The notes beneath the pieces were generated by a model. The model was given only the letters and a program-made list of their open reading frames with translations. It had not been told where the DNA came from and did not search any database. A stretch of DNA of 6,095 bases, taken from NCBI GenBank assembly GCA_944385305.1, contig CALWWS010000150.1, positions 1 through 6,095 on the forward strand, written 5' to 3'. Shown piece after piece: positions 1 to 4,344 of this stretch. The DNA is from an uncultured Oscillospiraceae bacterium (GTDB lineage: Bacteria; Bacillota; Clostridia; Oscillospirales; Oscillospiraceae). The first letter of the stretch is position 1, and each line of letters begins with the position of its first letter. The translations under genes and the position numbers were made by a program.

Positions 1-342
1 GCCGGGGCCTTTGACCTGGTGGTGTCCAATCCCCCCTACTTCCCCCAGGGCACGGGGAAATCCGGGGGGAGCGCCCGGATGGAGGAGTGCTGCACCCTGG
101 CCCAGGTGTGCGCCGCCGCCGGGTACCTGCTGAAAAACGGGGGACGCTTTGCCCTGGTCTGCCGGGCCAGCCGCCTGGCCGACCTGGTGGAGGCCCTGCG
201 GGGACACGGCATGGAGCCCAAGCGGATGCAGCTGATGCAGAACGACGCCCGCACGCCCCCCCGCACCCTGCTGCTGGAGGCCCGCCGCCAGGGGCGGCCG
301 GGCCTGGAGATCCTGCCCACTCTGATCACACACGGGAGGTAA
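1..342 (+). CDS. trmN6: tRNA1(Val) (adenine(37)-N6)-methyltransferase, 3' part
   Basis: The reading frame is open from the first base and lacks its N-terminal half, including the SAM-binding Gly-rich motif, because the window cuts it. The visible 113 residues start with AGAFDLVVSNPPYFP: the NPPY tetrapeptide (residues 10-13) is motif IV of N6-adenine methyltransferases, which positions the target amino group. Next come a helix-rich stretch and the block GYLLKNGGRFALVCRASRL, then an EPKRMQ segment and a PGLEILPTLI tail, all typical of the YabB/TrmN6 group. The enzyme uses S-adenosylmethionine to methylate A37 of tRNA-Val in the cytosol. The stop TAA lies between the Shine-Dalgarno and start of rsmI, so the two are cotranscribed and probably translationally coupled. 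Another N6-adenine methyltransferase of the same fold is possible, but the position before rsmI favours TrmN6. Confidence 0.85.
   Translation, partial: AGAFDLVVSNPPYFPQGTGKSGGSARMEECCTLAQVCAAAGYLLKNGGRFALVCRASRLADLVEALRGHGMEPKRMQLMQNDARTPPRTLLLEARRQGRPGLEILPTLITHGR
334..339 (+). promoter_or_regulatory. Shine-Dalgarno that decides the rsmI start
   Basis: GGGAGG sits inside the last codons of trmN6. It is 8 nt from the ATG at 348 but only 2 nt from the in-frame ATG at 342, so the second ATG is the better start. The site lies within translated upstream sequence, which suggests coupling between the two genes. Confidence 0.6.
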
Positions 343-347
343 TGGCT

Positions 348-1181
348 ATGGCCGGTATTCTCTATCTGGTACCCACCCCCATCGGCAACCTGGGGGACAT
401 CTCCCGCCGGGCGGCGGAGACCCTGGCGGCGGTGGACTTCATCGCCGCCGAGGACACCCGGGTGACCCTCAAGCTGCTCAACCACCTGGGGATCAAAAAG
501 CCCCTGGTGTCCTACTACCGCCACAACACCCAGACGGGGGGCCAGGCGGTGCTGGAGCGGCTGCTGGCCGGGGAGAGCTGCGCCCTGGTCACCGACGCGG
601 GTACCCCCGCCGTCTCCGACCCGGGGGAGGAGCTGGTGGCCCTGTGCGCCGGGGCGGACGTGGAGGTGGTGTCCATCCCCGGACCCTGCGCCCTCATTAC
701 CGCCCTGTCGGTCTCCGGCCTGCCCACCGGGCGCTTCACCTTCGAGGGCTTTCTGGCCATGAACAAGAAAAACCGCCGCGCCCACCTGGAGTCCCTGGCG
801 GAAGAGACGCGCACCATGATCTTCTACGAGGCCCCCCACAAGCTGCCCGCCACCCTGGCCGACCTGAAAGAGGCCTTCGGCGGGGAGCGGCGCATCACCC
901 TGTGCCGGGAGCTCACCAAGCTCCACGAGCAGGTGTGGCGCACCACCCTGGATGAGGCGGAAAATTGGTACGCTCAAAATTCACCCAAGGGGGAATTTGT
1001 ACTGGTGGTGGAGGGCGGTTGTCCGCTTAAGACGGACACCCCCACCCTGGAGCAGGGGGAGGCCCGGGTGGCGGAGCTGGCGGAGCAGGGCGTGTCCCTC
1101 CGGGACGCGGTGCGGCAGGCCGCCCGGGAATTGGGGCTGCCCAAGAACAGCCTCTATCACCGCTGCACGGGAAAAAAGTAG
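348..1181 (+). CDS. rsmI: 16S rRNA (cytidine(1402)-2'-O)-methyltransferase RsmI
   Basis: This 277-residue protein has the usual RsmI length. It 2'-O-methylates C1402 in the 16S rRNA decoding centre with SAM as donor, in the cytosol, where RsmH adds the N4 methyl to the same base. The tetrapyrrole-methylase-type fold is clear: the N-terminal signature LYLVPTPIGNLGDIS (residues 5-19), AEDTR (34-38), SYYRHN (55-60), the SAM-site loop VTDAGTPAVSDPG (81-93), PGPCALITALSVSGLP (111-126), IFYEAPHKL (158-166), RRITLCRELTKLHEQ (181-195) and KGEFVLVVEG (214-223). A C-terminal helical part (about 235-277) ends in a helix-turn-helix-like SLRDAVRQAARELGLPKNSL. ATG 348 is chosen for Shine-Dalgarno spacing; ATG 342, which overlaps the trmN6 stop, would add two residues. 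The gene follows trmN6 without a gap and is convergent with abrB. Confidence 0.95.
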   Translation: MAGILYLVPTPIGNLGDISRRAAETLAAVDFIAAEDTRVTLKLLNHLGIKKPLVSYYRHNTQTGGQAVLERLLAGESCALVTDAGTPAVSDPGEELVALCAGADVEVVSIPGPCALITALSVSGLPTGRFTFEGFLAMNKKNRRAHLESLAEETRTMIFYEAPHKLPATLADLKEAFGGERRITLCRELTKLHEQVWRTTLDEAENWYAQNSPKGEFVLVVEGGCPLKTDTPTLEQGEARVAELAEQGVSLRDAVRQAARELGLPKNSLYHRCTGKK

Positions 1182-1298
1182 GGGAACAGGCTGGTTTTTC
1201 CCGGGAAAAGGGGGAAAACGCCAGGAAAAGTGAAATCCTGTTTTGGATATTTTTAGAAAACGAAAATATTACCACCAGTAATTAAATAGGAGAAAAAA

Positions 1299-1323
1299 AC
1301 AGCGGGAGATATCTCCCCGCTGT
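1299..1323 (-). terminator. Second (distal) terminator for abrB, minus strand
   Basis: The stem ACAGCGG-GAGAT pairs with ATCTC-CCGCTGT with one unpaired C. Read on the minus strand the hairpin is followed by seven U residues (A-run 1293-1299 on the + strand), as in an intrinsic terminator. It lies downstream of the abrB-proximal hairpin at 1340-1365. On the + strand there is no U-run after it, so it should not stop rsmI transcription well. Confidence 0.75.
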
Positions 1324-1333
1324 CAGAGCTTGC

Positions 1334-1370
1334 AAAAATCCCCTGTCCTGATTAATGGACAGGGGGTTTT
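1334..1370. terminator. Bidirectional intrinsic terminator between rsmI and abrB
   Basis: The perfect 9-bp stem CCCCTGTCC / GGACAGGGG (1340-1348 and 1357-1365) closes an 8-nt AT-rich loop. It is flanked by AAAAAT on the left and GTTTT on the right, so either transcript ends in a U-tract: five U on the minus strand after abrB, four on the + strand after rsmI. It is the nearest good stop for both convergent genes. Confidence 0.8.
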
Positions 1371-1388
1371 CAAACGTTTTTGTTCTCT

Positions 1389-1631
1389 TTATTTCGCCTG
1401 GAGTTCCTTGATGCAGTTGGGGCACACGTTCTTGCCCTTGAAGTTGATGACATCTTTGGCGTCGTCGCAGAAAATACAGGCGGGCTGGTACTTTTTCAGC
1501 ACAATGGATGCGCCGTCCACATAGATCTCCAGGGAGTCCTTCTCCGCGATGTCCAGCGTACGCCGCAGCTCGATGGGCAGGACGATACGGCCAAGCTCGT
1601 CCACCTTGCGCACAATACCCGTTGATTTCAT
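1389..1631 (-). CDS. abrB: AbrB-family transition-state regulator with Cys4 tail
   Basis: This 80-residue cytosolic DNA-binding protein carries an N-terminal swapped-hairpin AbrB/MazE/SpoVT domain. Residues 1-47, MKSTGIVRKVDELGRIVLPI onward through ELRRTLDIAEKDSLEIYVDG and IVLKKY, are nearly the same as B. subtilis AbrB as I recall it. AbrB there represses many post-exponential genes during growth and is relieved by Spo0A at sporulation onset. The C-terminal part differs: in place of the AbrB multimerisation domain there is ACIFC (C52, C55) and VCPNC (C70, C73), a CxxC-x14-CxxC pattern that could bind zinc. It is convergent with rsmI, as in Bacillus, which supports orthology. The ATG at 1629-1631 is preceded by GAAAGGA about 10 nt upstream. 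Family assignment is firm; identity of role with Bacillus AbrB is inference. Confidence 0.9.
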   Translation of the reverse strand: MKSTGIVRKVDELGRIVLPIELRRTLDIAEKDSLEIYVDGASIVLKKYQPACIFCDDAKDVINFKGKNVCPNCIKELQAK

Positions 1632-1693
1632 TTACTCGACTTCCTTTCTCAATGGATGTTGATGTATGTGAACTTTCTCTAGAAACTGACATC

Positions 1694-1721
1694 ATTATAA
1701 CATATTGTATTGTCATGTCAA
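1694..1721 (-). promoter_or_regulatory. Sigma-A promoter of abrB
   Basis: On the minus strand TTGACA (1716-1721) and TATAAT (1694-1699) are separated by 16 bp, both exact consensus hexamers. Transcription should start near 1687, leaving a leader of about 55 nt before the ATG at 1631. The pentamer TGACA is directly repeated, one copy being part of the -35 box. The surrounding 1680-1760 stretch is AT-rich compared with the rest of the window. Confidence 0.85.
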
Positions 1722-1796
1722 TTAAAATTTGGAAAACTGCGGTAACATTTTGCGGAAAATTGGTGAAACAGACAGGAGAGATTCCCCAGGGCAGGG

Positions 1797-1827
1797 GGCA
1801 TGTTTTGGCCGGACGGGCCGTATAGAT
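1797..1827 (+). promoter_or_regulatory. Weak sigma-E-like promoter candidate for spmA
   Basis: GGCATGTT (1797-1804) matches the sigma-E -35 form GTCATATT at six of eight positions. After a 14-bp spacer comes CGTATAGAT, a partial match to CATACANT. The position, about 25 bp before spmA, fits, and Bacillus spmAB is mother-cell (sigma-E) expressed. No convincing sigma-A promoter was seen on the + strand here. The match is partial, so this is a suggestion only. Confidence 0.25.
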
Positions 1828-1850
1828 AGGGGGAGAGGGGCGGTGAGAGG

Positions 1851-2429
1851 ATGGGAATGGCGGCGGTGTGGACGGGAATGGTACTTGTGTCCATCCTGTG
1901 TGGATTGGCTACCGGCCGGGGAGAGGCGGTGGCGGCGGCGGCCATGGAGGGGGCGGGAGCGGCGGTGGAGCTGTGCCTCACCATGGGGGGAATGCTGTGC
2001 CTGTGGACGGGGGTGATGGAGGTGCTGCGCCGGGCGGGGGTGATCCGGGCCCTGTCCCGGCTGCTGCGCCCCGCCCTGGGCAGGCTCTACCCCGCCTTCG
2101 CCCGGGACGGACAGGTGATGGACAGCATCGCCGCCAATTTCTCCGCCAACCTGCTGGGGCTGGGCAACGCCGCCACCCCCCTGGGCATCCGGGCCGCCCG
2201 GCGGATGGCGGCCGCCACCCCCGGAAGGGCCAACGACGGGCTGTGTACCCTGGTGGTGTGCAACACCGCCTCGGTACAGCTCATCCCCGCCACCGTGGCC
2301 GGGGTGCGCCTGGCGGCGGGGTGCAGGACCCCCTTCGACATCCTGCCTGCCGTGTGGCTGGCCTCCGCTGTGTCGGTGTGCGTGGGGATTCTGGCGGCCA
2401 GGGTGCTGGCCCGGGTGTGGAGGGACTAG
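1851..2429 (+). CDS. spmA: Spore maturation protein A
   Basis: The product has 192 residues, close to the usual SpmA length of about 195. SpmA and SpmB are integral membrane proteins needed for normal spore core dehydration and hence heat resistance; their transported substrate is unknown. The protein belongs to the nucleoside-recognition (Gate) fold. Visible features are an N-terminal hydrophobic helix (about 5-20), a second at about 40-58, the hallmark NFSANLLGLGNAATPLGI (96-113), LVVCNTASVQLIPATVAGVR (134-153) and a C-terminal membrane helix (about 164-188). ATG 1851 gives the standard length; ATG 1857, two codons in, has GAGAGG 6 nt upstream and is an equally plausible start. spmB follows after one base. 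No dacB gene lies upstream, unlike Bacillus, where dacB-spmA-spmB are together. Confidence 0.93.
   Translation: MGMAAVWTGMVLVSILCGLATGRGEAVAAAAMEGAGAAVELCLTMGGMLCLWTGVMEVLRRAGVIRALSRLLRPALGRLYPAFARDGQVMDSIAANFSANLLGLGNAATPLGIRAARRMAAATPGRANDGLCTLVVCNTASVQLIPATVAGVRLAAGCRTPFDILPAVWLASAVSVCVGILAARVLARVWRD
2419..2424 (+). promoter_or_regulatory. Shine-Dalgarno supporting a TTG start for spmB
   Basis: GGAGGG lies in the last codons of spmA, 6 nt before the TTG at 2431. The nearest in-frame ATG, at 2449, would be 24 nt from this site and has no ribosome binding site of its own. The spacing therefore favours initiation at TTG. Confidence 0.65.
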
Positions 2430-2430
2430 G

Positions 2431-2952
2431 TTGGATCTCTTTTTTACCATGGTGGTGCCCCTGATCATGGGGGCGGCGGCGGTGGCGGGCATGTGCCGCC
2501 GGGTGGATGTGTACGACGCCCTGGTGCAGGGGGCGGGGGAGGGGCTGGGCATCCTGGTGAAAATCCTCCCCGCCCTGGTGGCCCTGCTCACGGCGGTGTA
2601 CATGCTGCGGGCCTCCGGGGCCCTGGAGCTGACGGCGGCGGCGGTGGGGCCCCTGCTGGAGAAGCTGGGCGTCCCCCCGGAGACGGTGGGGCTGATGCTG
2701 GTGCGGCCGGTGAGCGGCTCGGCCGCCCTGGGGGTGGGGGCCGAGCTGATGGAGACCTACGGGCCTGACTCCACCGTGGGGCGCACCGCGGCGGTGATGC
2801 TGGGCTCCACCGAGACCACCTTTTATACCATCGCCGTCTACTTCGGGGCGGCGGGGATCATCAAGACCCGCTACGCCGTCCCCGCCGCCCTGTGCGCCGA
2901 CCTGGCGGGCTTTCTGGCGGCGGCCTGGGCGGTGCGGGTGGTATTCGGATAG
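2431..2952 (+). CDS. spmB: Spore maturation protein B
   Basis: This 173-residue membrane protein is close to the usual SpmB length (about 175) and is the partner of SpmA in spore core dehydration. It shows an N-terminal hydrophobic segment (2-20), the amphipathic stretch DALVQGAGEGLGILVKILPA (29-48) continuing into a membrane helix, RPVSGSAALG (92-101) and the near-invariant GSTETTFYTIAVYFG (125-139). A last hydrophobic helix covers about 148-172. The TTG start gives MDLFFTMVVPLIMGAA, which aligns with SpmB N-termini; an ATG start at 2449 would lose the first six residues. One base separates it from the spmA stop and its Shine-Dalgarno is inside spmA, so the pair is one operon, probably translationally coupled. 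A strong terminator follows 14 bp after the stop codon. Confidence 0.93.
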   Translation: MDLFFTMVVPLIMGAAAVAGMCRRVDVYDALVQGAGEGLGILVKILPALVALLTAVYMLRASGALELTAAAVGPLLEKLGVPPETVGLMLVRPVSGSAALGVGAELMETYGPDSTVGRTAAVMLGSTETTFYTIAVYFGAAGIIKTRYAVPAALCADLAGFLAAAWAVRVVFG

Positions 2953-2966
2953 CCGGACAACATAAG

Positions 2967-3008
2967 ACGGCCGGGGACAACAAAAAGTTGTCCCCGGCCG
3001 TATTTTTT
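2967..3008 (+). terminator. Strong intrinsic terminator of spmAB
   Basis: A perfect 15-bp stem (2967-2981 with 2987-3001, core GGCCGGGGACAAC) closes an AAAAA loop and is followed by ATTTTTT on the + strand. On the minus strand the stem is followed by CTTATG with no U-run, so it is built for spmAB, although it lies just past the 3' end of the convergent membrane-protein gene. Confidence 0.93.
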
Positions 3009-3017
3009 CGAAACATG

Positions 3018-4133
3018 TTAAGGCTTGGCCGGGCCCAGGCGCTTGGCCACGTCCCGGCGCAGCAGGGTGTAGAGCACCGAGGCCACCGGCACGCTGAACA
3101 AAATGCCCCACAGCCCGAACAGCCCGCCCCCTACGGTGACGGCGGCCAGCACCCAGATCCCAGGCAGGCCGATGGAGGTGCCCACCACCTTGGGGTAGAT
3201 CACGTTGCCCTCCACCTGCTGGAGGATCACCAGAAACACAAGGAAGGTGAGAGCCTTGAGAGGGGAGACCATGAGCAGCAGCAGGGCGGACACAATGGCC
3301 CCCACATAGGCCCCCGCCACCGGGATGAGGGCGCACACCCCCACAATCACCCCGATGAGGGCGGCGTAGTCGGCCTGGATGAAGAGCATCCCCGCCGCGC
3401 ACAGCCCCCCCAGAATGCAGGCCTCAATGAGCTGGCCGGTGACAAAGTTGGTGAAGGTGGCCGAGGTGAGATGCACCACGTCCAGCAGGGGCCCGGCCAC
3501 ACGCTTGGGCACGTAGGCGTCCAGCAGGCGGCGGCACTGGCGCAGCAGGGTGTTTTTGCTGGAGAGCATGTAGATGGAGAAGGCCAGGGCCAGCACCCCG
3601 GTGACCACCATGGAGATGAGGCTGCCCGTAAAGTTCAGCAGGTGGGGGCCCAGGTCGGAGAGAAAGTCCAGAGCGCCGCCGAAGAGCTTGTTGAGGGCCT
3701 CATTGAGAGAGGTGAGGTCGGGGGAGTCCAGATTGAGCTCGTTGGGCAGGCTGTCCAGCCAGCCCTGGATGTTGCCGATATACTCCCCCAGCCTGCTCAC
3801 AAAGGTCTGAATGCTCCTCACCAGCCGGGGCATCACAAAGGCGAACAGGGCGGCCACCGCCGCGATGAGGGCCAGGTAGGAGGTGACCACCGCCAGGGGC
3901 CGGGCCGCCCGGCTTCCCCGTCCGCTCCCCAGCAGCTTCCGGTAGCGGCGCAGGAAGAACTCACAGGGCCGGTTGAGCACAAAGGCCAGGGCAAAGCCCA
4001 GCAGGATGGGCCGGAAGATCCCCAGCAGGGCCCCCAGGGCGGCCCCTACCGCGTCCAGCCGTACCAGTACGATAACCAGGACAATGGCGTAGGTGAGGAT
4101 GAGCAGTATACTCTTGAACAGCTTTTTGTCCAT
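3018..4133 (-). CDS. AI-2E family / YtvI-like multipass membrane protein
   Basis: The 371-residue protein has the layout of the AI-2E (PerM/YdbI/YtvI/TqsA) family: hydrophobic segments at about 9-25, 34-53 and 77-101, a soluble middle part (about 105-165), then segments near 170-192, 232-252, 256-289, 293-307 and 325-358. Family-type blocks are FRPILLGFALAFVLNRP (40-56), the VTGQLIEACILGGLCAAG region (231-248), GNVIYPKVVGTSIGLPGIWVLA (309-330, central residues) and GGGLFGLWGILFSVPVASVLY (335-355). Members are proposed to export small molecules or act as cation/H+ antiporters; one Bacillus branch, YtvI, is sporulation-associated, but the substrate here cannot be told. ATG 4133 is preceded by GAGGAGG; the in-frame ATG at 4151 lacks a ribosome site, and the one at 4196 lies in the promoter -35 box and is excluded. 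It is convergent with spmAB and divergent from nifS. Confidence 0.87.
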   Translation of the reverse strand: MDKKLFKSILLILTYAIVLVIVLVRLDAVGAALGALLGIFRPILLGFALAFVLNRPCEFFLRRYRKLLGSGRGSRAARPLAVVTSYLALIAAVAALFAFVMPRLVRSIQTFVSRLGEYIGNIQGWLDSLPNELNLDSPDLTSLNEALNKLFGGALDFLSDLGPHLLNFTGSLISMVVTGVLALAFSIYMLSSKNTLLRQCRRLLDAYVPKRVAGPLLDVVHLTSATFTNFVTGQLIEACILGGLCAAGMLFIQADYAALIGVIVGVCALIPVAGAYVGAIVSALLLLMVSPLKALTFLVFLVILQQVEGNVIYPKVVGTSIGLPGIWVLAAVTVGGGLFGLWGILFSVPVASVLYTLLRRDVAKRLGPAKP

Positions 4134-4166
4134 GGGCCTCCTCGCTTCCATTTGAGAGATACCCAC

Positions 4167-4196
4167 AATATACCATCCCCCTCCGCGCCCCGTCAA
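4167..4196 (-). promoter_or_regulatory. Sigma-A promoter of the AI-2E family gene
   Basis: On the minus strand TTGACG (4191-4196) is 18 bp from TATATT (4167-4172). The predicted start near 4160 leaves a leader of under 30 nt before ATG 4133, which also rules out the upstream ATG at 4196 as a start codon. The presence of a housekeeping-type promoter argues against expression only in sporulation. Confidence 0.65.
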
Positions 4197-4228
4197 CGGA
4201 AAGGGGACGCTTTTACGAAAAGTTTAAG

Positions 4229-4256
4229 AATTTTCCCCGGGGGAGCAAAATTTTCC
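4229..4256 (+). repeat. Direct repeat AATTTTCC upstream of the nifS promoter
   Basis: Two identical copies of AATTTTCC (4229-4236 and 4249-4256) start 20 bp apart, close to two helical turns, and the second abuts the -35 box. They could be an AT-rich UP-like element or a regulator site; they could also be chance in an AT-rich patch. Confidence 0.35.
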
Positions 4257-4285
4257 TTGACAGACAGGGGCTCCTTCGATATAAT
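4257..4285 (+). promoter_or_regulatory. Perfect-consensus sigma-A promoter of nifS-nifU
   Basis: TTGACA (4257-4262) and TATAAT (4280-4285) are separated by exactly 17 bp. Transcription should begin near 4292, giving a leader of about 53 nt that carries GAGGAG 8 nt before the nifS ATG. Such a strong promoter normally needs repression to be regulated; see the inverted repeat over the -10 box. Confidence 0.92.
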
Positions 4286-4316
4286 CTAGTAAACAGATAG
4301 GAATTAAGTAGATTAT
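4281..4316. promoter_or_regulatory. Inverted repeat overlapping the nifS -10 box (candidate operator)
   Basis: ATAATCTA (4281-4288) is matched exactly in reverse complement by TAGATTAT (4309-4316); with one mismatch the arms extend to 10 bp. The left arm lies over the -10 hexamer and the right arm lies about +18 to +25. Because the left arm precedes the transcription start, an RNA hairpin cannot form in full, so a DNA-binding site is the better reading. No regulator gene (for example an Rrf2/IscR type) is in the window. Confidence 0.45.
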
Positions 4317-4344
4317 CCCCCACGGGGAGAGAGGAGAGAACTCC

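Noticed and set aside
36..977. A 313-codon minus-strand open frame over trmN6 and rsmI
   Set aside because: No ribosome site or domain is visible and it lies antisense to motif-rich genes; it is a composition artefact.
1196..1250. Possible rsmI-proximal terminator (TTTTCCCGGGAAAA palindrome and CAGGA...TCCTG before TTTT)
   Set aside because: The first has no room for a loop outside weak A-T pairs, and the second has only a 5-bp stem with a 9-nt loop. The hairpin at 1340-1365 is a far better terminator.
1632..1642. Possible Spo0A box near the abrB start (AGTCGAG on the minus strand)
   Set aside because: It matches the TGTCGAA core at only five of seven positions and lies next to the start codon rather than near the transcription start, so it is indistinguishable from chance.
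2953..2982. Near-direct repeat CCGGACAACA / CCGGGGACAACA after spmB
   Set aside because: It is imperfect and short, and the second copy is simply one arm of the terminator stem.
1718..3402. Overlapping minus-strand open frames over spmA, spmB and the start of the next gene
   Set aside because: The translations are low-complexity, Pro/His/Arg/Gly-rich and run through the strong terminator; SpmA and SpmB motifs on the + strand explain the region.
2892..4289. A 465-codon open frame on the + strand across the AI-2E family gene
   Set aside because: It crosses the spmAB terminator and the divergent promoters, and its translation is a low-complexity Gln/Gly/His/Glu-rich product. The minus-strand frame has clear membrane helices and family motifs.
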